From assembly GCA_030650395.1 (NCBI GenBank), contig JAUSDY010000097.1:1-64000 (forward strand): a stretch of 64,000 nucleotides of DNA, in the 5' to 3' direction. The stretch is from Acidobacteriota bacterium. Its GTDB lineage: Bacteria > Acidobacteriota > Vicinamibacteria > Vicinamibacterales > UBA2999. The notes under the pieces are model-generated. The model did no database searches, was not told the DNA's origin, and saw only the letters and a program-made list of their open reading frames with translations. Position numbers and translations under genes: made by a program. Position 1 is the stretch's first letter. Every line of letters begins with the position of its first letter. Positions 42,452 to 51,555 of the stretch are shown here, in pieces.

Positions 42452-44950
42452 CTATTCGTATCTCAGCGCCAGGATCGGATCGATCCGGCTCGCACGACGC
42501 GCCGGGATCATTCCTGCTATCACTGACACCACCGACAACAACACGACGGTCGAGACAGCGATCCATGGATCGCCCGGTAGAATGCCGTACAACTGCGACG
42601 ACACGTAGCGTCCCAGCGCGATCGCCGAGGGGATGCCGACCGCGAGGCCGATCACCAGCAGCAACAGCACTTCTTTCATCACCAGCCAGACCAGGCCGTG
42701 CGGCGCGGCGCCGAGCGCCAGCCGGATGCCGAGCTCCTTGCGGCGGCGCGCGACGATGAAGGCCATGACGCCGTAGAGGCCGATCGAGGCCAGTAAGGTG
42801 GCGAGCAGGCCGAACCCGGCCGACAGCATAGCGATCAGCCGATCGCTCAGCAGCGTTTCATCGAGCTGCCCCTGCAGCGTCTTCATGTCGAACACCGGCA
42901 TGCCGGCATCGAGCCGCTTCACTTCGCCTCGCACCAGGTTAAATGCGCCGCTCGACGCGTCAGTGGTGCGCATGTAGAACGTCACGCCGCCGCGGCCCCA
43001 GTTTGGGATGAAGACCTGGCGCCTGACGCCTTCGCGCGGCCCTTCGTACAACGAGTCGGCGGCGACGCCGACGATCTCGATGGTGAGCTTCGACTCGGGT
43101 CCCACGCTAAAGCCGATTCGCCGGCCGACCGCGCTCTTGTCCTTGAAGAAGTGCCTGGCGAACCTCTGGTTCACGATCGCGACCGTCGCGTCCTGCTTCG
43201 CGTCGACGCGCGTGAAGTCACGCCCCTCGAGCATCGGGATGCCCATGGTCTCGAAATAGCGCGGCGACAACGAGTTCATGAACGCCTGCATATCTTCGCC
43301 GTCCTTGGCCTCGTGACCTTCGACCGACATGCTGCTGTCCCATTCGCTGCCGGCGAGGATCGGCACGGCCGCCATCGCGATCGATTTCACACCAGGCGAG
43401 GAGCCCAGCCGGTCGAGCAGCTCGTTGTAGAAGTTGATGCCCTGCTGGTTCTCGTAGCCGCCGAGCGCCGGGTTCAACTGGAACGTCACCAGGTTGTCGA
43501 GCTTCACGCCGGTGTCGGTGGTCTGCAAGTTCTGCAGGCTGCGCACGAACAAGCCAGCGCCAAACAGCAGCATGAAGCTGAGCGCGACTTGCGCGGCGAC
43601 CAGGCCCTTGCGGAGGTACAGCGAACCACCCGACCCGGCGATGGCGCCCACCGTGTCTTTCAGCGTGGCCCACTGATCGGGCTTGCTGGCGCGCAGGGCC
43701 GGAAGCAATCCGAAAATCACGCCGGTAAGCAGCGTCAACGAGAACGTGAAGAGCAGGATGCGCAGGTCGGGTGTCGGCTGGATCAACAGCGGTTGATCGG
43801 AGGGGATGAGCGCGAGCAGCCCGCGCGTCAGCGCCATCGACAGCAAGATGCCGAACGCGCCGCCGACAAGCGACAGCAACACGCTTTCGGTGAGGAGCTG
43901 GCGGATCAACTGGCCGCGCGTGGCGCCGAGCGACAGCCGCACGGCGATCTCGCGCTGGCGCATGAAGCCGCGCGCGATCAGCAGGTTGGCCACGTTCGCG
44001 CACGCGATCAGCAGCACCAGGCCGACCATCGCCATCAGCACCACGAGCGCGGTGGAGAAGTCGTTGCGCAGCGACGAGTAGCCCATCGCGGCCTTTTCGA
44101 CCCTCAGCTTGCCCGTCATGAACTGGTCGCGCTGAAACTGCGACCAATCTTTCGCGCCCGGCAGCGTCATCTCGTGCTGGCGGATCTGCGTGAACAGCCC
44201 CTGCATCGGCGCTTGCGCGCTGTCGGCGGTGTAACCGGGCTTGAGCCGCGCGAACACCTGCACCCACCGGGTGCGTTCGTTCGACATGTGCACCCATTCC
44301 CACTCGGGCACGACCGCCGGCTTCATCAGGATCGGAACGCGGATCTGCGGCGCGCGCGCCGGGTCGATGCCGGCAAATCCTTCGGCCGACACGCCGACGA
44401 TCGACATCGGGTAGTTGTTGACCAGGATCTTCTTGCCGACGACCGCGGGGTCGCGGTTGAAGCGCGTGTTCCAGTAGTGATGGCTGAGCACGACCACCGG
44501 GTGGCCCTGGTAGATCTGATCGTCCTCCTGCGAATTGAAGACGCGGCCGAGCGCCGGGCCGACGCCGAGCATGGTGAAGAAGTTGCCCGACACCATTTCC
44601 ACCTCGACGCGCTCGGTCTGGTTGTCGACGCTGATCGACGCGCTGGCCAGGCGCCGCGCCAGGACTTCTGCCAGCGGCTCGCCGCGCTTCCGGTACTCCT
44701 CGTAGATCGGGTACGAGTGCATCCGCGAGCCCATGTTGCTGCCGCTATGCGGTCCTTGCTGATAGAGCATCACCAGCTCATCCGGGTTCTTGACCGGCAG
44801 CTTGCGCAAGAGAATCTGGTCGATCAGCGTGAAAATCGCGGTATTGGCGCCGATTCCGAGCGCCAGCGACAGGATGGCGACGATCGAAAAGAGCGGGCTG
44901 CGGAAGAGCCCGCGAACGGCGAGCTTGAGGTCGTTACTCGGTAAGGTCAC
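42452..44950 (-). CDS. MacB/FtsX-type orphan ABC permease (acidobacterial type)
   Basis: 832 residues from a GTG. The MacB periplasmic core domain follows the first helix (FSIVAILSLALGIGANTAIF). FtsX-type helices come in two groups (LVVLMAMVGLVLLIACANVA, NLLIARGFMRQREIAVRLSL, and near the C-terminus LSAGFGLLATLLASIGLYGV). There is no ATPase domain and no ATPase gene next to it, as usual for the duplicated orphan permeases expanded in Acidobacteriota. A role in envelope transport or mechanotransmission is assumed. The C-terminus IDPILALRYE gives the border repeat described at 42453-42492. Confidence 0.88.
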   Translation of the reverse strand: MTLPSNDLKLAVRGLFRSPLFSIVAILSLALGIGANTAIFTLIDQILLRKLPVKNPDELVMLYQQGPHSGSNMGSRMHSYPIYEEYRKRGEPLAEVLARRLASASISVDNQTERVEVEMVSGNFFTMLGVGPALGRVFNSQEDDQIYQGHPVVVLSHHYWNTRFNRDPAVVGKKILVNNYPMSIVGVSAEGFAGIDPARAPQIRVPILMKPAVVPEWEWVHMSNERTRWVQVFARLKPGYTADSAQAPMQGLFTQIRQHEMTLPGAKDWSQFQRDQFMTGKLRVEKAAMGYSSLRNDFSTALVVLMAMVGLVLLIACANVANLLIARGFMRQREIAVRLSLGATRGQLIRQLLTESVLLSLVGGAFGILLSMALTRGLLALIPSDQPLLIQPTPDLRILLFTFSLTLLTGVIFGLLPALRASKPDQWATLKDTVGAIAGSGGSLYLRKGLVAAQVALSFMLLFGAGLFVRSLQNLQTTDTGVKLDNLVTFQLNPALGGYENQQGINFYNELLDRLGSSPGVKSIAMAAVPILAGSEWDSSMSVEGHEAKDGEDMQAFMNSLSPRYFETMGIPMLEGRDFTRVDAKQDATVAIVNQRFARHFFKDKSAVGRRIGFSVGPESKLTIEIVGVAADSLYEGPREGVRRQVFIPNWGRGGVTFYMRTTDASSGAFNLVRGEVKRLDAGMPVFDMKTLQGQLDETLLSDRLIAMLSAGFGLLATLLASIGLYGVMAFIVARRRKELGIRLALGAAPHGLVWLVMKEVLLLLVIGLAVGIPSAIALGRYVSSQLYGILPGDPWIAVSTVVLLSVVSVIAGMIPARRASRIDPILALRYE
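42453..42492. repeat. 40-bp direct repeat, right copy (inside the permease 3' end)
   Basis: Matches 25532-25571 at 38 of 40 positions. Both copies run in the same orientation, 16.9 kb apart. Confidence 0.55.
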
Positions 44951-44984
44951 AGGGGGTTAGACGAGGCCCCGCTGCGCGGGGTTG

Positions 44985-45042
44985 GACACGTTCCGATCTC
45001 AGACACGTTCCGATCTCAGATGGCAGATCTCAGATTTCAGAT
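44985..45042. repeat. 17-bp tandem repeat followed by AGATCTCAG micro-repeats
   Basis: ACACGTTCCGATCTCAG is repeated in tandem at 44986-45002 and 45003-45019. CAGATCTCAGATTTCAGAT at 45024-45042 is identical to 24024-24042. The region lies upstream of both a minus-strand permease gene and a plus-strand small gene. A GC-rich hairpin (CCCCGCTGCGCGGGG) is at about 44967-44981. Confidence 0.6.
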
Positions 45043-45105
45043 TTTAGGCGCCAACCGTGAACCGCCGGGGCCCGTCTCACGTATGAATCTAGAGTCGGAG
45101 GCCAA

Positions 45106-45270
45106 ATGTTGTTTTTGAACCGTCTTTTTGGAAAGAGTGAACCGCCCAAGCAGCGGGTCCAGGTTTGCGTGGAATGTGGCATGCCGGTGGCAGACCACAA
45201 GCAATGGTGCTCGATCCTGCAGGGCAAGATCGAGATGCAGCGCAAGACCGCGGAACAAAAGACGGCGTAA
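45106..45270 (+). CDS. 54-residue zinc-ribbon-like protein
   Basis: The ATG at 45106 is preceded by GGAG, and the frame runs MLFLNRLFGKSEPPKQRVQV then CVECGMPVADHKQWC to a TAA at 45270. Cys-x2-Cys, a His and a final Cys (CVECG...HKQWC) suggest a compact metal-binding knuckle. The C-terminal half is a charged helix (KIEMQRKTAEQK). Proteins this small are usually missed. The function is unknown. A palindromic array follows directly. Confidence 0.62.
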   Translation: MLFLNRLFGKSEPPKQRVQVCVECGMPVADHKQWCSILQGKIEMQRKTAEQKTA

Positions 45271-45274
45271 GCCC

Positions 45275-45403
45275 AGGTTCCTCACGGAGGTTCCGCACGA
45301 CGGTTCCTTACGAAGGTTCCGGCCGACGGTTCCTCCGGCGAAGAACCCTCGTCAAGAACCCTCGTGAGGAACCCCCGTGAGGAACCTCCGTGGGGAACCT
45401 CCG
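45275..45403. repeat. 13-bp periodic palindromic array (5 forward + 5 inverted units)
   Basis: GGTTCC occurs at 45276, 45289, 45302, 45315 and 45328, then its complement (A/G)GAACC at 45342, 45355, 45368, 45381 and 45394. All steps are exactly 13 bases. The whole array can fold back on itself. It fills the space between two converging genes and touches the permease stop codon at 45404. Probably a bidirectional terminator. Confidence 0.8.
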
Positions 45404-47848
45404 TTATTCCGACCGCAACGCCTGCATTACGTCTACACGCGCGGCCCGCGCGGCTGGCATCAACGACGCCAGGATCGCGGCGGACACGAGCACGACCGCA
45501 GCGCCCAACAGGGGCAGCGCGCCCGGCATCGTCACTTCTGTTAGATAAGCCCCGATCAACTGCGCCAGCGCGAGGCCCCCGACGATGCCGGCGACGACGC
45601 CGGCGCCGGCGATGATCGCGCCCTCGCTCAGGATGCCTTTCAGCAGGCTCGTAGGCGTCGAGCCGATTGCGAGGCGGACGCCGAACTCGCGCGTCCGTGC
45701 GCTCACCGAAAACGCCAGCACGCCCGCCACTCCCACCACCGCAATCAGCAGCGCGACCCCCGCAAAGCCGCCGAACACGAGCGCGTTCAGTCGATTCGGC
45801 GCGAGCACTTCTGCGCGCACGTCGTCCAGCGTTGCGGCTTTCTCAACCGGCTGCTCCGCCGACATGCTGCGGATGATCTTGGTGATCGGCGGCACGAGGG
45901 CATACGGATCCGTCTTGGCGTGGACGAACAGCCGGCCCTGGAACATCTCCTGTTCCATCGGGTGATACACCGTGACCACCGGACCCGGCACGACGTTCTC
46001 GTCGTCCAGATCGGCGGCGACGCCGATGATCCGGCGCGGGCCGTTGCTGACGCCGATGAACTTGGTGACCGGATCGGTCCAGAAGAAACTGCGGTTGACG
46101 GCATCCCCGTTCGGGAACATCCGCTTGGCCAGGCTCTCACTGACGATCACCACCTTTTGGCTGTCGGTGCGATCGTCGGCATTGAAGTCGCGCCCGGCGA
46201 CAATCGGGACGCCGAGCGAGCGGAAGAATCCCGGTGACACCGTGCGGAAGTTCGCGCGCGGATCGTCCTCGCCGTCGGCTTTCTTGTAGCCCTCGACCAT
46301 GAACTGCGCCGCAAAGAACGCGCCGGCGTCGCGCCACGGCACCGCCGTGCCAAGCGCCACCTGCTCGACGCCGGGCAGCTCGCCGATCTGTCGGATCATC
46401 TCCCGGTAGAAAGGCAGGGTCTGTGCCGGCGGCCGCTCGTAGTTCACGGGCACGTTCACCGCGAGCACGTTGTGGGTATTCATGCCGGGCTGCGTGCGCT
46501 GCAGCGCAATCGAGGTCGTGATCAGCATGCCCGCGCCCGCCAGCAGCACGAACGAGGCGGCGATCTGCGTGATCGCGAAAACGCGCAGCCGGCGATTGGT
46601 ACCCGTGGTGATGCGCACGCTGCCGGTCGAAAGGCCGAAGCCATTGGTCGCGTCCGCGGATGGCAACCGTGGCACGAAGGCGAGCAGCACCGCCGCCACG
46701 AGCGCGAGGCCGACGCCGACCCAGAGCAGCGTCGAATCGACCGTCAGATCCAGCGCACGCACCGAGTAGCGCGACGCGTAGCGCGCCAGCACCGCGACCA
46801 TGGGCCTGGCGATGATCACGCCGAGGATCGCACCGGCGCCGCAGAGCACCAGGCTCTCGGCCAGCAGCGTGCGGCGCAGCGCCGCCCGGCCGGCGCCGAG
46901 CGCGGCGCGGATCGCCAGCTCGCCCTCGCGACGCACCGACCGCGCGAGGATCAGGTTGGCGACGTTGGAGCACGCGATGATGAAGATCAAGCCCGACGCC
47001 GCCAGCAACACGAGCAACACCGTCCGCGCCGGTGACGTGATCTGATCGCGCAGCTGCACCGCCTCGATCCGGAAGTCGTCCTTCACTGGATAGGCTTCGG
47101 CATGCTCGGCGAGAATGGCGCCGTGCGCGGTCCGCAACTCGGCGCGCGCCTGTTCGAGACTGGCGCCCGGCGACAAGCGGCCGAACAACTCGGTCATGCG
47201 GTGCACGCGCCCCTCTTGCATGGTGGCCGCCATGTGATGAGAGCTGGTGACGACGTTGGCGATGACCTCGGTCTGGGCGGGATACGGAATCGAGGGCTCG
47301 AGCACGCCGACGATCGTGACCGCGCGGTCGCCGAGCTTGATCGTCTTGCCGACGACCGATTCGTCGCTGTTGAGCGTCGTGCTCCAGAACCGGTGCGTGA
47401 GGACCGCGGCCGGCGCGGCCTGCGGGCCATCGTCGGTGGCATCGAGCAGCCGCCCGCGCACCGGACGCAGGCCCATCACGCTGAAGTACGAGCCGCCGAC
47501 GACCCCGGCCTTGACGACCCGCGGCTCGCCGAGCCCCACCAGCGTGAAGTCGAGCGTCGAGAAATCACCGAACGCCGCAATGGTGGTAACGCGCGAGCGC
47601 AGATCGCGGATCTCCGGCACCGAGAAGTTGGCGTTCACGGCGTTGCGGCCATGGGCAGTCTGCCGGATGTAGATCAGCCGCTCCTCGTCGTCGTTGACGA
47701 GCGGCCGCAGCAGCACGCCGCGGACGACGCTGAAGATCGCGGCGTTGGCGCCGATGCCGAGTGCGAGCGTGAGGATCACCGTGACGGCGAGTCCCTTGAC
47801 TCTCGCAAGCGATCGGAGGGCGTAGCGAGTGTCGGTCAGAATGCTCAT
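45404..47848 (-). CDS. MacB/FtsX-type orphan ABC permease, second copy
   Basis: 814 residues from an ATG. Same layout as the permease at 42452: first helix VTVILTLALGIGANAAIFSV, MacB core domain, FtsX helices (TVLLVLLAASGLIFIIACSN then VANLILARSVRREGELAIRA; ALVFGGFAGVALLIAVVGVA) and the conserved end RVDVMQALRSE. The two permeases are clearly paralogues but only distantly alike. No ATPase subunit is adjacent. The substrate and role are unknown. Confidence 0.88.
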   Translation of the reverse strand: MSILTDTRYALRSLARVKGLAVTVILTLALGIGANAAIFSVVRGVLLRPLVNDDEERLIYIRQTAHGRNAVNANFSVPEIRDLRSRVTTIAAFGDFSTLDFTLVGLGEPRVVKAGVVGGSYFSVMGLRPVRGRLLDATDDGPQAAPAAVLTHRFWSTTLNSDESVVGKTIKLGDRAVTIVGVLEPSIPYPAQTEVIANVVTSSHHMAATMQEGRVHRMTELFGRLSPGASLEQARAELRTAHGAILAEHAEAYPVKDDFRIEAVQLRDQITSPARTVLLVLLAASGLIFIIACSNVANLILARSVRREGELAIRAALGAGRAALRRTLLAESLVLCGAGAILGVIIARPMVAVLARYASRYSVRALDLTVDSTLLWVGVGLALVAAVLLAFVPRLPSADATNGFGLSTGSVRITTGTNRRLRVFAITQIAASFVLLAGAGMLITTSIALQRTQPGMNTHNVLAVNVPVNYERPPAQTLPFYREMIRQIGELPGVEQVALGTAVPWRDAGAFFAAQFMVEGYKKADGEDDPRANFRTVSPGFFRSLGVPIVAGRDFNADDRTDSQKVVIVSESLAKRMFPNGDAVNRSFFWTDPVTKFIGVSNGPRRIIGVAADLDDENVVPGPVVTVYHPMEQEMFQGRLFVHAKTDPYALVPPITKIIRSMSAEQPVEKAATLDDVRAEVLAPNRLNALVFGGFAGVALLIAVVGVAGVLAFSVSARTREFGVRLAIGSTPTSLLKGILSEGAIIAGAGVVAGIVGGLALAQLIGAYLTEVTMPGALPLLGAAVVLVSAAILASLMPAARAARVDVMQALRSE

Positions 47849-47947
47849 GACTGCTGCAGCTCCACGACGAGATCGTCGAGCCGATCGTGGCCCGGTCGGC
47901 CTGCGGGTCGGTCTCGCCGAGTAAAAGCTGACAGGAGGGCCAGAAGA

Positions 47948-49213
47948 TCAGGCGCGCATGTCCTCGTCTTTGGTCTCTCTCGTCGCCAGCAGACCGAGCA
48001 GCGAGACGATCGCTACCGCCGAGAGGTAGTAACCGACGTAGCTCAGGCCGTAATTCTGCGCCAGCCACGTCGCCGCGTACGAGGAGAGCGTGGCGCCGAA
48101 GATTCCGGCCACGTTGAACGCGATCGAGCTGCCCGTGTACCGCACGGATGTTGGAAACATCTCCGAGAGTACTGTTCCGAGCGGACCGTAGACCAGCCCG
48201 GTGAGGCCGAACCCGAGGGCGAGCATGGCCATCGCGCCGATCGTGCCCGACGCAAACAGCGCCGGCATCACGAGCCCGAAGGCCACGGCGAGCAGCGTCA
48301 TCCAGATCATCGCCTTCCGCCGGCCGTGCTCCGCCACCTTCCCCGCAAACGGAATCGTCGCGGCGAAGAACAGGATGCCAAACAGCTGCATCATCAGGAA
48401 CTGCGTGCGCGTGTAGCCGAGCGCGGTCGTGCCCCATGACAGCGTGAACACCGACATCAGGTAGAACAGCGCGTAGGCCACGATCGAGATCAAGATGCCG
48501 AGAATCAGCGCGCGCGAGTGGTGCCGGAACACTTCGACCAAGGGAATCTTGACGCGCGCCTGGCGGCTGACGGCTGCCGCAAAAATCGGCGTCTCGGTGA
48601 TCGTGAGCCGCACGTACAGCCCGAGCGCGACCAGCACGGCGCTGGCGAGAAACGGAATGCGCCACCCGAAGTTGAAGAACTGCTCGTCGGTCAGGAATTG
48701 CGAAAGCGCCAGGAACGTGCTGCCGGAAAACAGGAAGCCGATCGGCGCACCGAGCTGCGGGAACATCCCGTACCACGCGCGCTTGCCGGGCGGAGCGTTC
48801 TCGGTGGCCAGCAGCACCGCGCCTCCCCACTCGCCGCCGAGGCCGATGCCCTGGCCGAACCGGCACAGCGCGAGCAGCAGCGGCGCGGCAATCCCGATGG
48901 TGGCATAGGTCGGCAGCACGCCTATCATCACCGTCGAAATTCCCATCGTCAGCAGCGCGGCAACGAGCGTGGTCTTGCGGCCGATGCGGTCGCCGAAATG
49001 GCCAAACAGCACCGACCCGATCGGCCGCGCGATAAACGCGATCGCAAACGTCGCCAGCGAAGCGAGCGTGGCCGTCGCGGGGTCGGAGGAAGGGAAGAAC
49101 AGCCTTGGAAATACCAGTACTGCGGCGGTGGCGTAGATGTAGAAGTCAAAAAACTCGATCGTCGTCCCGATCAGGCTGGCGAACAGGACCTGGCCGGCCG
49201 TATTGACCTTCAT
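47948..49213 (-). CDS. MFS transporter, metabolite:H+ symporter (MHS) type
   Basis: 421 residues with 12 predicted membrane helices. The opening ASLIGTTIEFFDFYIYATAA and the loop SVLFGHFGDRIGRKTTLVAA are hallmarks of the MHS branch (ProP, ShiA, KgtP relatives), as is GQGIGLGGEWGGAVLLATEN. These carriers import organic acids or betaines with protons. The gene stands alone between the second orphan permease and the S9 peptidase; no catabolic neighbour points to the substrate. Confidence 0.9.
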   Translation of the reverse strand: MKVNTAGQVLFASLIGTTIEFFDFYIYATAAVLVFPRLFFPSSDPATATLASLATFAIAFIARPIGSVLFGHFGDRIGRKTTLVAALLTMGISTVMIGVLPTYATIGIAAPLLLALCRFGQGIGLGGEWGGAVLLATENAPPGKRAWYGMFPQLGAPIGFLFSGSTFLALSQFLTDEQFFNFGWRIPFLASAVLVALGLYVRLTITETPIFAAAVSRQARVKIPLVEVFRHHSRALILGILISIVAYALFYLMSVFTLSWGTTALGYTRTQFLMMQLFGILFFAATIPFAGKVAEHGRRKAMIWMTLLAVAFGLVMPALFASGTIGAMAMLALGFGLTGLVYGPLGTVLSEMFPTSVRYTGSSIAFNVAGIFGATLSSYAATWLAQNYGLSYVGYYLSAVAIVSLLGLLATRETKDEDMRA

Positions 49214-49326
49214 CAGCCGGGCAGTCTACCACCCCAGCTTGGCACCCCATAAAGGGGTGCCCTACGACTGGAGGTAGACGTGGCGCGAGCGGCCAATTGG
49301 TATTAGAGTGCGCGCATGGTGCGTAG

Positions 49327-49379
49327 GGCGGAACTTTCTTGTCCACCGAAGCGCGAAGCGCGAAGGTGGAAGTTCCGCC
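49327..49379. repeat. dispersed palindromic repeat, intergenic copy 3
   Basis: GGCGGAACTT (49327-49336) and AAGTTCCGCC (49370-49379) form perfect 10-bp ends. The core CCGAAGCGCGAAGCGCGAAG then GTGGAAGT matches the copies near 20.2 and 20.9 kb. It lies directly before the S9 peptidase ribosome-binding site, so it will be in that mRNA leader. Confidence 0.65.
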
Positions 49380-49394
49380 AATAGCGAGGTTCTT

Positions 49395-51527
49395 ATGAAG
49401 CAATTGGCCACCGTCGCCGTCGTTTCTCTCCTTCTCGCAGGCTCGATCTCCGGCCAGGCGCCCAAGCGTGCCCTGACGGTCGAGGACTACTACCGCATCA
49501 AGACGATCGGCGACGCGCAGCTCTCGCCCAACGGCCAATGGGTGTCGTATTCGCTGTCGACGAGGATCGAAGACGACAACACGACGTCGACCGAGACTTA
49601 CGTGGTCAACGCCGACGGCTCTGGCACGGCGCGCCGCATCACGCATGCGGGCAACAACGTGGCGAGCCCGCGATGGACCGACGACAACCTGTTGTCGTAC
49701 ACGCTGGCCGCGCGGGTGCCGAGCGCGATTTTTATCGGCGGGCCAGCAACGGATGCGCGGGCGCCGCGCGCGAATGGCGCACGTTGGAAAGTCGCGGTCG
49801 ACACGCCGAACGCGACGCCGGTTGAAGCGCCGGCCGTGCCCGCGGGCGTCACCAGCGCCGATGGGAAATGGATCGCGCAGGCCAAAGACGGTGCACGGTC
49901 CACCCCCGCCGCACCGGCGGCGACAGAGTTCGAGCAGCGTCATGCGGATCGGTTCAAGGGCCGAACGTTCGACTGGATGCGGTTCCAGGCAGACGGCCAG
50001 GACTATCCCACACCGGATCCGCGGCTGAGGCCGGCCGCCGAGATCACGATCGCTACGGTCGAGGGCGGCACGCCCAAGGCGATCACGTCGCTCGGCATGC
50101 GGCCCGCGAATGTCGCGTGGCATCCCAACGGAACCGTCATCGCCTTCACCGCTGATGAAGGATGGAAGAACGAGCAGGGTTACGAGCATCCCGACATCTA
50201 CACCGTCACGACCGAGGGCAAGGTGAGCCGTCTCACGACCGACGGCTACGCGTGGAGCTCGCTGGCGTACTCGTCCGATGGCCGCTTCCTGCTGGCCGAA
50301 CGCACATTCGGTACCGACATGATCATCAAGCAGCGGCTGAATCACGGCGGCTCCGACGATCTGATCCTCAAATCCACTGCTGGGGGCGCGGACATCAATC
50401 TCACCGCGTCGTGGGATCTCGAACCGAATGCACCGCGCTGGTCGCCGGATGGCCGGTATGTCTACTTCACGGCGGAGAAGGGCGGCACCACGCACTTGTT
50501 CCGCGTGGCTGCCCGAGCCGACGCTTCAGTCGAACAGGTGACGCAAGGCGAGCGGCGGTTGAACGCGATCACGTTCGACAAGGCAATGACCCGCATCGCT
50601 TACACGGTCGGCACCTATGACAGCCCGTCCGAGCTGTGGACGGCCGGCATCGACGGCAAAGGCGAGCGGCAGCTCACCAACGTGTCCGCGGACATTCGCG
50701 CCGAGATCGGCATCACCAAGACCGAGCAGCTGACGTGGAAGAGCAACGATGGCACGGCGATCGAAGGCTGGTTGACGCAGCCGTACGGATACGATCGCAC
50801 GAAGGGACCGTACCCGCTCGTGGTGTTCAACCACGGCGGCCCGCACTCGGCGGTCGGCTACGGCTTCAACTTCAAGCAGCAGTACTTCGCCGCCAACGGT
50901 TACTTCGTCCTCGACACCAACTTCAGAAGCTCCACCGGGTACGGCGACGCGTTCAAGTGGGGCACGTGGGGCGCGTGGGGAACGAAAGACGGCCAGGACG
51001 TCGTTTCGGGCATCGACCACGTGCTCGCGGCCTACCCCGTCGATCGAGCCAGGGTCGCCACGATGGGCCACTCGTACGGCGGCTTCATGACCAACTGGTT
51101 GATCACGCAGTATCCCGACCGCTTCGCTGCGGCCGCTTCCGGCGCCGGCATTTCCAACTGGTTCAGCGACTACGGCACGGCCGACATCTACCGCACCAAG
51201 GAAACCGAGTTCTTCGGGGCGCCATGGGACGAGCGCGCCATCGCGCGGATGATCGCGCAGTCGCCGTTGATGCAGGCCGGGAAGGTCCGGACCCCGACGC
51301 TCTTCATCCAGGGCGAGATGGATCAGCGCGTGCCGTACGAAGAGGGCGAGCAGATGTATTTCGCCATCAAGCGGCAGGGCGTACCGGCAAAGATGATCCA
51401 GTACGCGGGTCAGCCGCACGGCATCAGCGGCCACTGGAACAACGTGCACCGCATGTTGAACGAGCTGAAGTGGATCGACAGTTACGTCAAGAAGGGATCG
51501 GCCACCAGCACCTCGGCACGACAATAG
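49395..51527 (+). CDS. exported S9-family prolyl oligopeptidase-type peptidase
   Basis: 710 residues from the ATG at 49395, preceded by GAGG; an earlier start at 49308 would run through the hairpin repeat. A signal peptide (MKQLATVAVVSLLLAGSISG) leads to an N-terminal beta-propeller with TolB/DPP-like blades (DAQLSPNGQWVSYSLS, NAPRWSPDGRYVYFTAEKGG). The C-terminal alpha/beta hydrolase has Ser560 in GHSYGGFM, Asp643 in QGEMDQRVP and His675 in QPHGISG. It is expected to cleave peptides in the periplasm. Confidence 0.92.
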   Translation: MKQLATVAVVSLLLAGSISGQAPKRALTVEDYYRIKTIGDAQLSPNGQWVSYSLSTRIEDDNTTSTETYVVNADGSGTARRITHAGNNVASPRWTDDNLLSYTLAARVPSAIFIGGPATDARAPRANGARWKVAVDTPNATPVEAPAVPAGVTSADGKWIAQAKDGARSTPAAPAATEFEQRHADRFKGRTFDWMRFQADGQDYPTPDPRLRPAAEITIATVEGGTPKAITSLGMRPANVAWHPNGTVIAFTADEGWKNEQGYEHPDIYTVTTEGKVSRLTTDGYAWSSLAYSSDGRFLLAERTFGTDMIIKQRLNHGGSDDLILKSTAGGADINLTASWDLEPNAPRWSPDGRYVYFTAEKGGTTHLFRVAARADASVEQVTQGERRLNAITFDKAMTRIAYTVGTYDSPSELWTAGIDGKGERQLTNVSADIRAEIGITKTEQLTWKSNDGTAIEGWLTQPYGYDRTKGPYPLVVFNHGGPHSAVGYGFNFKQQYFAANGYFVLDTNFRSSTGYGDAFKWGTWGAWGTKDGQDVVSGIDHVLAAYPVDRARVATMGHSYGGFMTNWLITQYPDRFAAAASGAGISNWFSDYGTADIYRTKETEFFGAPWDERAIARMIAQSPLMQAGKVRTPTLFIQGEMDQRVPYEEGEQMYFAIKRQGVPAKMIQYAGQPHGISGHWNNVHRMLNELKWIDSYVKKGSATSTSARQ

Positions 51528-51555
51528 AGTCTGCCACTCCTTCCCAAGAAACATC

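Noticed and set aside
43151-44944. A 597-codon + strand frame opposite the first orphan permease
   Set aside because: The translation is His/Arg/Gln-rich with no domain. It mirrors the codon bias of the permease gene on the other strand.
45275-45403. CRISPR array
   Set aside because: Repeats are 6 bases at 13-base steps and invert halfway; there are no spacers of CRISPR size and no cas genes.
47849-47943. Remnant of a regulator gene just upstream of the second permease, ending in an ATGA overlap
   Set aside because: The fragment is only about 30 codons and not recognisable; the overlap may be chance.
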